Shown one piece after another: positions 34,296-43,012 of a stretch of 64,000 nt of DNA. Within the stretch, counting starts at the first letter, position 1. Each line of letters begins with the position of its first letter. Source of the DNA: Pseudomonas sp. DTU_2021_1001937_2_SI_NGA_ILE_001 (GTDB lineage Bacteria; Pseudomonadota; Gammaproteobacteria; Pseudomonadales; Pseudomonadaceae); NCBI RefSeq assembly GCF_032463525.1, contig NZ_CP135972.1, positions 33,863-97,862 of the forward strand, read 5' to 3'. A program made the translations under genes and the position numbers. The notes beneath the pieces were generated by a model. The model had not been told where the DNA came from and ran no database searches. It worked only from the letters and a program-made list of their open reading frames with translations.

Positions 34296-36244
34296 AGCCT
34301 GCCCTGCTCCCCTGCCTGGCCGGCCTGCTCCTGCTGCCCGTCAGTACCCTCGCCGACACCCTGCCGCTGCCGCTCAGCGGGCCGGCCTATCGGCTGGCCG
34401 AAGAGGCCAGCCAGGCCTATGCCCGCCAGGACTACGACACGGCCCTGGCCAAGGCCCGCGAGGCGCAGCGCCAACGCCCCGATGCCGTGCAACTGCAAAG
34501 GCTGATCGACCAGATCTTGCATGATCGGCAGCACGGTACAGCGGCCTCACGGCCTCACGCTGCCGCCGTCGCCGACAGCGCCAGCAGGGGCTATCAGGCC
34601 GCCAGCCAGGCGCTGCGCGACTATCAGCGCGGCGCTTACCCTGCCGCCACACAGGCCGCGCGCCGTGCCGTCGAACAAGCCCCGGACAATTACGCCTACC
34701 GCCTGATGCTGATCGAAACCCTGCAGCGTCAACAGCAACTGGAGCCGGCGCATGTCGCCACCCTGGACGCCCTGGCGCGCTTCGGTCCGCGCCCGGAACT
34801 GCTGCAGCGTCGCCAGTCGATCGAGGCCCAGCAGGCCGTGGACGTTGCCGACCTCGGCTATGCCGCCCTGGCCCGTGGCGATTCGGCACAGGCGGTGCGC
34901 CTGGCCCGCGAGGTGGTGCAGCTGGACGCACAGAAACTGGCCTACCGACGCCTGCTGGTCGACGCACTGGTCGCCGACGGGCAGTACCCGGCGGCCCGCG
35001 ATGCCGCCAGCGACGCCCTGCGCCTGAACGCCCATGACAGCGTCCTGCTGGTGCACCGTGGGCAGATGCGCCGGCGCCTCGGCGACCTGCCGGGCGCACA
35101 CCAGGACTTCAACCAGGCGCTGTTGCAGAACGACCTGCCCGAGCGCGAGCGCGCCGCGCTGCATGTCGCCCTCAACCAGCCAGAACCGGCCCTGCGCGAG
35201 CTGCTGACGGCGCAGCGCCAGGGCCAGCTACAAGGCGCTGACCAGGTGCAACTGGCCTACCTGCTGAGCCAGGCCGGCGAACCTGCACAGGCACTGGCGA
35301 CCTTCCGTGCGGCGGATCGCGACACCGGCCTGCAGGCCGAGGCCCTGCGCGATGCGGCCTACAGCGCACAGCGTAACGGCGACGATGCCCAGGCCATCGC
35401 CTGGTTCGAACGGGTGCTGGACCAGCAGCGCGCTGGCCAACTGACGATGAACGACCAGCAGGTGTTCGACACCCGGCGCGCCGTGGCCGACCTGGCGCGA
35501 CGCTGGAGCCTGGTCAACACCACCAGCTATCGCGGCGCGACGACCGCCAGCGGCCTGGCCGGCACGCCAGGCGCGCGCCTGGACAGCCTGCAGAACATCA
35601 CCGAGCTGGCCTGGCGGCCGCTGGGCTACAACAACGCACGCTTCGTCGAGCTTTACGGCCGCGTCACCGACACCCTGTGGAGCCGGCAAGGCGGCGGCGG
35701 CCTCGATGCGCTGTCCGGCGCCGTGGGGGTGCGTGCCAAGCCACTGGCCGCGCACAACGTCATGCTCGCCGTGGAACGCACCTTCCCCCTCGGCTCGAAC
35801 GGCCCCGATGGCGACTGGCTGCTGCGCCTGGGCTACGGCCTGAGCAACGGCACCGACCTGCGCGTCGATGAACCCAGCTGGTGGACCTCGCAGTTGTACC
35901 TGGAAGCCGGGCGCTACCTGCAGGCCGCGCGCAACTACGCCGTCAGCGAGTGGCAGATCGGCCGCAGCCTGCGCCTGGACGCCATCAGCCCGACGCTGGT
36001 GGTCTTTCCTCATGCGGTGCTGGCCACCGACTACGACGCGCGGATGCGCAGCGAGACCGACGGCCAGGGCCGTCCCGGCACGGCCGGGGGCGCGGGGGTG
36101 GGCGTCGGCCTGCGCTACTGGATGCGTGAAACCCAGTACCGGGCACCGCAGTCCTACCTGGACCTGACTGTGCAATACCGCGATCGGATCTTCGGCGACG
36201 ACCGCGCCGAGGGCCTGGTGGCGCGCCTGACCTATGCCTGGTAA
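34292..36244 (+). CDS. nfrA: NfrA-like outer-membrane TPR/porin protein
   Basis: 650 aa with signal peptide (MKPALLPCLAGLLLLPVSTLA). Residues about 30-400 are tetratricopeptide-like helical repeats (QAYARQDYDTALAKAREAQR, YPAATQAARRAVEQAPDNYAY, GDLPGAHQDFNQALLQ). The C-terminal third is a beta-rich barrel-like domain (VMLAVERTFPL, LLRLGYGLSNGTDLR, YLEAGRYLQAARNYA, ending LVARLTYAW with a terminal aromatic, typical of outer-membrane proteins). Shorter than E. coli NfrA (about 990 aa). ATGA overlap with nfrB. Expected to export the polymer across the outer membrane, as BcsC does for cellulose. Confidence 0.88.
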   Translation: MKPALLPCLAGLLLLPVSTLADTLPLPLSGPAYRLAEEASQAYARQDYDTALAKAREAQRQRPDAVQLQRLIDQILHDRQHGTAASRPHAAAVADSASRGYQAASQALRDYQRGAYPAATQAARRAVEQAPDNYAYRLMLIETLQRQQQLEPAHVATLDALARFGPRPELLQRRQSIEAQQAVDVADLGYAALARGDSAQAVRLAREVVQLDAQKLAYRRLLVDALVADGQYPAARDAASDALRLNAHDSVLLVHRGQMRRRLGDLPGAHQDFNQALLQNDLPERERAALHVALNQPEPALRELLTAQRQGQLQGADQVQLAYLLSQAGEPAQALATFRAADRDTGLQAEALRDAAYSAQRNGDDAQAIAWFERVLDQQRAGQLTMNDQQVFDTRRAVADLARRWSLVNTTSYRGATTASGLAGTPGARLDSLQNITELAWRPLGYNNARFVELYGRVTDTLWSRQGGGGLDALSGAVGVRAKPLAAHNVMLAVERTFPLGSNGPDGDWLLRLGYGLSNGTDLRVDEPSWWTSQLYLEAGRYLQAARNYAVSEWQIGRSLRLDAISPTLVVFPHAVLATDYDARMRSETDGQGRPGTAGGAGVGVGLRYWMRETQYRAPQSYLDLTVQYRDRIFGDDRAEGLVARLTYAW

Positions 36245-36294
36245 ACCGCCCCAGACGACCGGGTCAACCGCCGTTTTTCAAGGACGCCGAATGC

Positions 36295-37179
36295 ATGCCC
36301 TTAGCCGCTTTCCTGCCCCGCCTCTCGACCCGCGCCCGCCTCGTGGCGGCGGCACTGCTGGGCCTCATCGTGCTCGGCACCGGCACGCTCCAGGTGCTTG
36401 ACCGGCGAACGGCGCAGCCGTTGATTGCCGGTATCGTCTGGCAGCCCGACAACGCCACCGTGGGCATCCAGGGCGACTGGCAGCGCCTCGGCGCCCGGGA
36501 ATTGCTGGTGCAGTGGACGGTGGTCGACGACCAGGCGTTCATACCCGGCACCGGCCTGCCGCAGGTCCCGGTACTGCCCGACTGGTCACGCATCGCCGCC
36601 CAGCCCTGGGCCCAGGAGGTGATCCTCGGCCTGGCCGGCTACTTCAGTGAAGGCCGCTCGCGGGACAACATCGAGCATCTGGCAGCGCTGTCCGAGCGGC
36701 TGGCGCGGCTGACGACGCCGCTGCAGGTCAGCGGCTGGTACTTCCCTGCCGAGGTCGACCCCAGCTGGACCCGCGCCCGGGAGCTGCCGGCACTGCTGGC
36801 CAAGCTGCCGCGGCCGCTGTGGATCAGCGTCTACGACGGCGCCAACATCGGCCCGGCGGCCACTGCCGAGTGGCTGCAGGGCTGGCTGCCGGCGGATGTC
36901 GGGGTGTTCTTCCAAGACGGTGTCGGGGTGTACGCCCGCAGCGCCCCGGTGGCGCGCCAGTACGCCGACGCGCTCAGCCAGCGCCTGGGCAAAGCGCGGG
37001 TACGGCTGATCGCCGAAGCCTTCCGCCCCCAGCTCGGCGGCGGCTTTCGCCCTGCCACGCTGGACGAGCTGCGTCCGCAACTGGCCGCCTACGCCGGCTA
37101 CCCGCTGTACCTGTTCGACGGCCCGCACTACGTCACCCCGGCGCTGGTCGAGGGGTTGGCCACGGACTCGTCGCCGTGA
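36295..37179 (+). CDS. DUF4434-like protein of the nfr operon (YbcH-like)
   Basis: 294 aa with an N-terminal membrane anchor/signal (LVAAALLGLIVLGTG). The rest has TIM-barrel character: IAGIVWQPDNATVGIQGDW, LLVQWTVVDDQAF, VILGLAGYFSEG, VSGWYFPAEVD, LWISVYDGANIG, GVFFQDGVGVYAR, LIAEAFRP, PLYLFDGPHYV. This matches DUF4434 proteins, and E. coli ybcH, of similar size, is next to nfrA. Possibly a periplasmic glycoside hydrolase or binding protein acting on the NGR-type glycan; activity not established by sequence. Last gene of the operon; ends 12 bp from the convergent AraC gene. Confidence 0.72.
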   Translation: MPLAAFLPRLSTRARLVAAALLGLIVLGTGTLQVLDRRTAQPLIAGIVWQPDNATVGIQGDWQRLGARELLVQWTVVDDQAFIPGTGLPQVPVLPDWSRIAAQPWAQEVILGLAGYFSEGRSRDNIEHLAALSERLARLTTPLQVSGWYFPAEVDPSWTRARELPALLAKLPRPLWISVYDGANIGPAATAEWLQGWLPADVGVFFQDGVGVYARSAPVARQYADALSQRLGKARVRLIAEAFRPQLGGGFRPATLDELRPQLAAYAGYPLYLFDGPHYVTPALVEGLATDSSP

Positions 37180-37191
37180 GCGTGCCGCGCC

Positions 37192-38109
37192 TCAGCCCCG
37201 ATGCTGCTTTCGGTACTCGCTGGGTGACAGACCGAAGCGTGCCTTGAAGGCGGTGGAGAAGTAGCAGTAGCTGGAAAAGCCCCAGGCGTAGCCGAGGGTC
37301 GAGAGGTTCTGGGTCTGCTGGCCACAGCGCAGCGATTCGGCGCACAGGTCCAGGCGGCGGTTACGGATGTACTGGGCAACGACCAGGTTCTTGCGGGCAA
37401 ACAGGCGGTACAGGCCCCGCACCGAGACGCCGACGTCACGGGCCAGGCTTTCGGGCCCCAGGGCTTCATCGGTGATTTGCGTGTCGATCAGCGCCAGGGC
37501 CTTGCGCAGCAGGCGCTCATGCGCGTCGGTCTCGCTCAGCGTGGCGCTGATCGCCGGACGCAGCAGGTCCAGGGTGGCGCCCAGGATGGCTTCGCTCTCG
37601 GCCAGGCTCAGGCAGCTCTGGCGGCTGGCATCGACGATCAGCCGGCTGGCCAGGCGGGCGATCGGCGAGTGTCCGGGCACCCGCTGGGCGCAGCGCACCT
37701 CGGCGAACTGCAGGCTTTTCTCGACCAGCGGGCGGGGCAGGATCAACGACAGTTGCCGGGAGCTTTCGCTGTACAGGAAGTTGCTCGGCACGGCAGCGTC
37801 GATCAGCGTGATGTCGCCGGCCTGCAAGGCGGCGCTGTCCGTCCCCTGTTCCATGCGTGCCTGCCCCTGCAGCTGGAAGACCGCGTAGTAGTGGTTGTCG
37901 TCGCCCTGGCTCAGTTCACGGGGCCCGCGATACAACTGCGCACCACAGACATCGACGATGCTCAGCTTCAGCGCACCGCTGCGAAACTCTTCCAGGGCCG
38001 CGTTGCAGGTCTGCCCCAGAGGCCGTGCGGCGAAAGCGCCACAGGCCTGGTTGACCTGTTGCAGCCAGGCGTTGAATCGATCGGCCTGTGCGGCCTGTGC
38101 CATGCCCAT
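37192..38109 (-). CDS. feaR: FeaR-like AraC-family transcriptional activator
   Basis: 305 aa. C-terminal AraC HTH pair (LARDVGVSVRGLYRLFARKN and TLGYAWGFSSYCYFSTAFKARFGLSPSEYRK) after an AraC-binding-like-2 sensor domain (ALKLSIVDVCGAQLYRGPRE, FQLQGQARMEQG). In E. coli FeaR activates tynA and feaB for use of aromatic amines; here the gene is just downstream of a second AraC regulator and close to a divergent tynA-type amine oxidase. feaB (phenylacetaldehyde dehydrogenase) is not in the window. Symbol inferred from context plus domain type. Confidence 0.75.
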   Translation of the reverse strand: MGMAQAAQADRFNAWLQQVNQACGAFAARPLGQTCNAALEEFRSGALKLSIVDVCGAQLYRGPRELSQGDDNHYYAVFQLQGQARMEQGTDSAALQAGDITLIDAAVPSNFLYSESSRQLSLILPRPLVEKSLQFAEVRCAQRVPGHSPIARLASRLIVDASRQSCLSLAESEAILGATLDLLRPAISATLSETDAHERLLRKALALIDTQITDEALGPESLARDVGVSVRGLYRLFARKNLVVAQYIRNRRLDLCAESLRCGQQTQNLSTLGYAWGFSSYCYFSTAFKARFGLSPSEYRKQHRG

Positions 38110-38187
38110 GTCTTACAGCCCCGCTGCGTTGTTGTTGTCGGTTGGCGATGTGCCGTTGTACCTCGATCGCCGGCGTGCTTCAAACGC

Positions 38188-39165
38188 TCAGAGGTTGCGA
38201 CGCAGCCCTGACGGCCGTTCGCCGAACAGCTTCTGGTATTCGAGGCTGAAGTAGCTGGGGTGCTCGAAGCCCCAGCGCGCGGCGACTTCGGCGATGCACT
38301 GCTGCGGGTCCTGGCGCAGGCTGCGCCGTGCACCGTTGAGACGCACCGAGCGCAGATACTGCACCGGGCTGACCGCGGCCACGCTCTGAAAGCTGTATTG
38401 CAAGGTACGCCGCGAAATCTTCAGGCGCTGGCACAGTTCCAGAAGGCTCGGTGGCTGCTCGGTCCGCTCCAGCAGCCACTGATGGCAGCGCTCGACGATG
38501 TAACGCCGCGTACCGGCAGCGGGCAGGACCGGCGCCTCACCGGCCAGGCTGTCGAGCCAGTCGGCGACGGTCAGCACCAGCCAGGCCTTGGACTGCGCAC
38601 ACGAGACGCCAAGGGTGGACGTCGCGTCGAGCATGGCCAGCAGGCGTGGAACGTCGGCGGCCAGACGTGCAGCGGGCATCGGCAGGGGCTGCACGACCGG
38701 GTTGTACTGCAACCTGAACAGGCGTTCTTCGTCGAGCAGCCCGGCCAGCGCCGCCAGCGGGATGGACAGGCAGAGCACGTCCATGCCCGCCGGGCTGACC
38801 ACCCGCAGTGGCTCCTGGGCCGGCAGCAGGCTCGGCTGACGGGCGCAAATGAGGCTGTGTTCATCGGCCTGTGGCCAGGCCAACGGGACCAGGATGTTCA
38901 GCGCCGCCGCAGGCAGGCGAATCGACTGCAGCACCGACCGGTTCAAGCGCTCGCGGAACACCTGCACGTCGTCGGCCTGGGCGGTGCTCAGCCAGCCATC
39001 CAGCGGGCCGGGGCTGAGCTGGTCATAACACTGCTGCCAACCCGGCAGCGCATTGGCATGTTCGAAGATGTCGGTGGTGTGCACCCATTGCCGCACGCAT
39101 GTGTTCAAGTTGCGCCCTCGTCGCAGAACTTCCCGAACGTTGTGCAATGTTTCTGCAACGGCCAT
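38188..39165 (-). CDS. AraC-family regulator, EutR-like
   Basis: 325 aa from the ATG at 39165, preceded by GAGGAAG; the frame continues upstream but without ribosome-binding signal. C-terminal HTH: LLELCQRLKISRRTLQYSFQSVAAVSPVQYLRSVRLNGARRSL and IAEVAARWGFEHPSYFSLEYQKLFGERPS, the EutR/PA4080-type variant. The N-terminal sensor is not recognisable. Divergent from the amine oxidase (320 bp between starts), so a direct regulator of it, alone or with the FeaR-like protein. Confidence 0.83.
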   Translation of the reverse strand: MAVAETLHNVREVLRRGRNLNTCVRQWVHTTDIFEHANALPGWQQCYDQLSPGPLDGWLSTAQADDVQVFRERLNRSVLQSIRLPAAALNILVPLAWPQADEHSLICARQPSLLPAQEPLRVVSPAGMDVLCLSIPLAALAGLLDEERLFRLQYNPVVQPLPMPAARLAADVPRLLAMLDATSTLGVSCAQSKAWLVLTVADWLDSLAGEAPVLPAAGTRRYIVERCHQWLLERTEQPPSLLELCQRLKISRRTLQYSFQSVAAVSPVQYLRSVRLNGARRSLRQDPQQCIAEVAARWGFEHPSYFSLEYQKLFGERPSGLRRNL

Positions 39166-39485
39166 GCCGTACTTCCTCGTGCCGGCGGTATGAAACCTGG
39201 AAATCACTCGAAGTGCCCCGCGATCTTCTGCCTTTGAACCTCGCAAACCCATCTGGCACGGGACTTTCAGCGCGATGCTGCCGATCAGTTGCCAATTTGT
39301 GTTAATGCCCTGAAGAACGCCTGAATTAGAGTCGCGGCAACATTGATCGCCCACTTGAAAGTGTCCGTCACCGGCGCTGTCAGGGATAAACAAGTGCCTG
39401 GCAGGCAGACAAAAAAGAGGGGGCGTTGCTGTTACCAAAAGAACCATAAGCCGTTTGCAAAACGGTCATGCCGAGGACCCGACTC
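39166..39485. promoter_or_regulatory. Divergent regulator/amine oxidase promoter region
   Basis: 320 bases between divergent starts, no gene. A GAGGA Shine-Dalgarno (39473-39477) precedes the amine oxidase ATG by 8 bp. No clear AraC site could be assigned by eye. Confidence 0.5.
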
Positions 39486-41738
39486 ATGCTCAACACCACA
39501 ACGACTTTCAGAACACTGGCCCTGGCCGCCGCACTCTGTACCTTGTCGGGTATGGCCCTGGCCCATGGCGGGGCGGCCGAGATGGTGCCTTTGCAAACCA
39601 CGCTGGAAGCCTTCGGCGCCCAGGTGAAATGGGACGATTACGCCGGCCTGTTCGTCATCACCAAAGGCGGCGCCTACGTGAAGGTCAAACCCGACAGCCA
39701 CGTGGCACAGCTCAACGGCAAACGCCTGGAGCTGAGCGTGCCGGTGGTGTTCAAGGGCAAGACCGCCTACATGGCCAAGGACTTCATCAATCAGGTGTTC
39801 CAGTCGGGCCTGGACAAGACCTTCGTAGTCGAGTCCACACCACACCCGCTCAACCCGCTCAGTGCCCAGGAGATCGAGCGCGCCGTGGCGGTGATCAAGG
39901 CCTCGGACAAGCACCTGCCAGACCTGCGCTTCAGCCAGATCAGCCTGGTCGAGCCGGACAAGGCCCAGGTCTGGGCCTTCGCCCTCACCGGCAAGGCCGT
40001 AAGCCAGCCACGCCAGGCCAGCGTGACGCTGCTGCATGGCGCCCATGTGATCGAAGCGCGGGTCGACCTGGCCAGCCAGAAACTGCTGTCCTGGACGCCC
40101 ATCGAAGGCGCGCATGGCATGGTGCTGCTGGATGACTTCGCCACCGTGCAGTCGGTGATCGAGAACAGCCCCGAATACGCCCAGGCGGTGGCCAAGCGCG
40201 GCATCACCGACCTGAAGAAAGTCATCGGCACGCCCCTGACTGTCGGTTACTTCGACAACAAGGACGGCCTACAGCAGGACAAGCGCCTCCTCAAGGTGGT
40301 GTCCTACCAGGACGTGGGCGACGGCAACTACTGGGCGCATCCCATCGAGAACCTGGTGGCGGTAGTCGACCTAGAGCAGAAGAAGATCATCAAGATCGAG
40401 GACCAGGGCGTGATTCCCGTGCCCCTGGCGCCGCGCCCGTACAACGGCAGCGACCGGGTGCAGACAGCGCTCAAGCCGCTGCAGATCATCGAACCGGAGG
40501 GCAAGAACTACACCATCAAGGGCAACAGCATTCACTGGCAGAACTGGGACCTGCACCTGCACCTGGACTCGCGGGTGGGGCCGGTGCTCTCCACGGTCAG
40601 CTACAACGACCGTGGCACCCGACGCAAGGTCATGTACGAGGGCAACCTCGGCGGCATGGTGGTGCCCTACGGCGATCCGGACACCGGCTGGTACTTCAAG
40701 GCCTATCTGGACTCGGGCGAGTACGGCATGGGCACCCTCACCTCGTCGATCCAGCCCGGCAAGGACGCGCCGGAAAACGCCGTGCTGCTGGACGCGACCA
40801 TCGCCGACTACACCGGCGCACCAATGACCATCCCGCGCGCCATGGCGATCTTCGAGCGCTATGCCGGCCCCGAATACAAGCACCAGGAAATGGGCCAGCC
40901 CAACGTCAGCACCGAGCGTCGTGAGCTGGTGGTGCGCTGGATCAGCACCGTGGGCAACTACGACTACATCTTCGACTGGGTCTTCCAGCCCAACGGCACC
41001 CTGGGCATCAACGCCGGAGCTACCGGCATCGAGGCGGTCAAGGGCGTGAAGAGCCGCACCATGCACGACCAGACCGCCGCCCATGACACCCAGTACGGCA
41101 CGCTGATCGACCACAACATCGTCGGCACCACACACCAGCACATCTACAACTTCCGCCTCGACCTGGACGTGGATGGCGAGAACAACTCGCTGGTGGAAAT
41201 GAACCCGGTGGTGCTGCCCAACGACCGGGGCGGGCCGCGCACCAGCACCATGCAGGTCAAGCAGCGCACGGTGCCGGACGAACAGCAGGCGGCGCAGAAA
41301 TTCGACCCCTCGACCATCCGCCTGCTGAGCAACCCGAACAAGGAAAACAAGCTCGGCAACCCGGTGTCGTACCAGTTGATTCCCTATGCCGGCGGCACCC
41401 ATCCGGTGGCCCAGGGTGCCAACTTCGGCCAGGACGAGTGGATCTACAACCGCCTGAACTTCATGAGCAAGCAGATCTGGGTGACCCGCTACGACCCCAA
41501 CGAGCGCTATCCGGAGGGCCTGTACCCCAACCGCTCGGCGAAGGACACCGGACTGGCGCAGTTCACCGCCAACAACCAGCCGATCGACAACACCGACAAC
41601 GTGGTCTGGCTGACCACTGGCACCACCCACGTGGCGCGCGCCGAGGAATGGCCGATCATGCCGACCGAATGGGTCAACGTGCTGCTCAAGCCGTGGAACT
41701 TCTTCGATGAGACCCCGACCCTGGGCCTGAAGAAGTAA
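39486..41738 (+). CDS. tynA: Copper/TPQ-containing primary amine oxidase (tyramine oxidase type)
   Basis: Periplasmic quinoenzyme oxidising primary (aromatic) amines to aldehyde, ammonia and hydrogen peroxide. 750 aa from the ATG at 39486, with signal peptide (TLALAAALCTLSGMALA). As in E. coli TynA, an N-terminal D1 domain (copper-amine-oxidase-N type: LQTTLEAFGAQVKWDDYAGL) precedes the catalytic domain. TPQ precursor tyrosine in TVGNYDYIFDW (consensus N-Y-D/E); copper ligands HQH in TTHQHIYNFRLDLDVDG and the later His in TGTTHVARAEEWPIMPTEW. All key residues present. Provides access to amines such as phenylethylamine or tyramine. Confidence 0.95.
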   Translation: MLNTTTTFRTLALAAALCTLSGMALAHGGAAEMVPLQTTLEAFGAQVKWDDYAGLFVITKGGAYVKVKPDSHVAQLNGKRLELSVPVVFKGKTAYMAKDFINQVFQSGLDKTFVVESTPHPLNPLSAQEIERAVAVIKASDKHLPDLRFSQISLVEPDKAQVWAFALTGKAVSQPRQASVTLLHGAHVIEARVDLASQKLLSWTPIEGAHGMVLLDDFATVQSVIENSPEYAQAVAKRGITDLKKVIGTPLTVGYFDNKDGLQQDKRLLKVVSYQDVGDGNYWAHPIENLVAVVDLEQKKIIKIEDQGVIPVPLAPRPYNGSDRVQTALKPLQIIEPEGKNYTIKGNSIHWQNWDLHLHLDSRVGPVLSTVSYNDRGTRRKVMYEGNLGGMVVPYGDPDTGWYFKAYLDSGEYGMGTLTSSIQPGKDAPENAVLLDATIADYTGAPMTIPRAMAIFERYAGPEYKHQEMGQPNVSTERRELVVRWISTVGNYDYIFDWVFQPNGTLGINAGATGIEAVKGVKSRTMHDQTAAHDTQYGTLIDHNIVGTTHQHIYNFRLDLDVDGENNSLVEMNPVVLPNDRGGPRTSTMQVKQRTVPDEQQAAQKFDPSTIRLLSNPNKENKLGNPVSYQLIPYAGGTHPVAQGANFGQDEWIYNRLNFMSKQIWVTRYDPNERYPEGLYPNRSAKDTGLAQFTANNQPIDNTDNVVWLTTGTTHVARAEEWPIMPTEWVNVLLKPWNFFDETPTLGLKK

Positions 41739-42062
41739 CGAACCTGTCGGGTGGGAAGCCGCGTGCTCCCACCCATCCCCTCTCTCCCGCCGATCTCTTT
41801 CCGCTCGCCCAAAAGAACGCCGAGCGCGCGTCGGAAATTATTTGGCGCCAGCTTATTGGTTTGGGCTATTTCGCAATTATTTGCGTGATGAAAAATTTTT
41901 TTGACGTCAGAAAAAACGACTAAAGGAAGTCATTAAAACCGCCTTTAAATCCCTCTTTGACGCCAAAAAAATAAATTTAAATTTTTTCTAAAAAACAGTA
42001 GCACTTTGTAATTAGGTGGATATAAATACGCTCCCTATAGACCCGTTATTCAGCCCGATGCC
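41739..42062. promoter_or_regulatory. Amine oxidase 3' stem-loop and A+T-rich csg promoter region
   Basis: 324 bases, no gene. Stem GGGTGGGA (41749-41756) with TCCCACCC (41767-41774) follows the amine oxidase stop. From 41830 onward the DNA is very A+T-rich with TTTGGCGCCA at 41841-41850 and GACGCCAAAAAAAT near 41959; TATAAAT-like -10 candidates precede csgE. Such A+T-rich leaders suit H-NS (MvaT)-silenced curli promoters. Confidence 0.55.
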
Positions 42063-42503
42063 ATGAACGACTTGCGAATTGTGAGTGCGTGCGTCCTGCA
42101 GTTGTGCCTGATGTCTCCCGGTTTTGCCGAGTCGAGTGTCAGCAGCAGCGCAGCCCTGAGCCCCTCACGCACCCTGTCCCAGGAAGTCGGCGGGCTGGTC
42201 GTCGGGCAGACCATGACCCTGGCAGGTCGCACGTTCTACGACAGTTTCGCCAGTGCATGGAACGACAAGGACAGCGATGGTCGCTTCAGTGTCTCGATCA
42301 CTGAGCGGCCCACGGCGCGGCTGGGCAGCCAGGTATTCGTCGATTACGGCAACCGCCGTCTGTTCCAGATGTTTCTGCCGCCCAACCGCAGTCTCATCCC
42401 GGAGATCGGCGCGAATGCAGCGGCCCAGGTGTATGACGCGATCCTGCACTACCAGGTCGCACAGTTTTTTGGCGACCCGGACATCGGGCGAGATGAATTT
42501 TGA
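42063..42503 (+). CDS. csgE: Curli secretion specificity factor CsgE
   Basis: 146 aa with Sec signal (LRIVSACVLQLCLMSPGFA). GQTMTLAGRTFYDSFASAWNDKD, FSVSITERPTARLGSQVFVDYGNRRLFQMFLPPNR and the terminal GRDEF match E. coli CsgE (HDFYRAF, LTINERPSARWGS, HDEF). CsgE caps the CsgG pore and brings in CsgA. First gene of csgEFAGBH; csgF starts 11 bp after its stop. Confidence 0.93.
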   Translation: MNDLRIVSACVLQLCLMSPGFAESSVSSSAALSPSRTLSQEVGGLVVGQTMTLAGRTFYDSFASAWNDKDSDGRFSVSITERPTARLGSQVFVDYGNRRLFQMFLPPNRSLIPEIGANAAAQVYDAILHYQVAQFFGDPDIGRDEF

Positions 42504-42514
42504 AAGGTGAACTC

Positions 42515-42919
42515 ATGTTGCGTATCGCTCTGGGCATGCTTCTGACCCTGTGCGGCAGCGTACAGGCCGGCGAACTGGTGTACACACCGCAGAACCCGTC
42601 GTTCGGCGGTAACCCGCTCAATGGCGCGGTGCTGCTCAACCAGGCCAATGCGCAGAACAAGTTCACCGAATCGACCGCTTCCAGCCAGCAGTCTTCGCTG
42701 GAGCAGTTCAACAGCATGTTGCAAAGCGCGATTCTCAGCCGTGTGTCATCGGCGGTCACTTCAAGCATCGTCGGCACGGACGGCAAACTGTCGCCCGGGG
42801 TGGTGGAAACCACCGACTTCAGTATCGCCATCACCAATCTTCAAGGTGGCCTGCTGCAGATCGTGACGACCGATAAACGAACGGGACAGACCACCCAGTT
42901 TCAAGTGAACCAACCGTAA
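42515..42919 (+). CDS. csgF: Curli assembly factor CsgF
   Basis: 134 aa from the ATG at 42515 (AAGGTGA just upstream). Signal MLRIALGMLLTLCGSVQA, then GELVYTPQNPSFGGNPLNGAVLLNQANAQN, the CsgF hallmark that plugs into CsgG (E. coli [24 protein letters not shown]), and a C-terminal VDI/RTGQTTQFQV stretch. Surface factor for CsgB-mediated nucleation. Confidence 0.94.
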   Translation: MLRIALGMLLTLCGSVQAGELVYTPQNPSFGGNPLNGAVLLNQANAQNKFTESTASSQQSSLEQFNSMLQSAILSRVSSAVTSSIVGTDGKLSPGVVETTDFSIAITNLQGGLLQIVTTDKRTGQTTQFQVNQP

Positions 42920-43012
42920 TACCGCTCGAACTTGCAATGCTGTAATGCGCGTTTCCAGCTGTACCCGAACTTGCCTTACAACGATAACTTCCCAATTAAA
43001 GGATGTACTTCC

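Noticed and set aside
37192..39165. Regulators of the curli or NGR operon
   Set aside because: Both AraC proteins are much better explained as regulators of the divergent amine oxidase.
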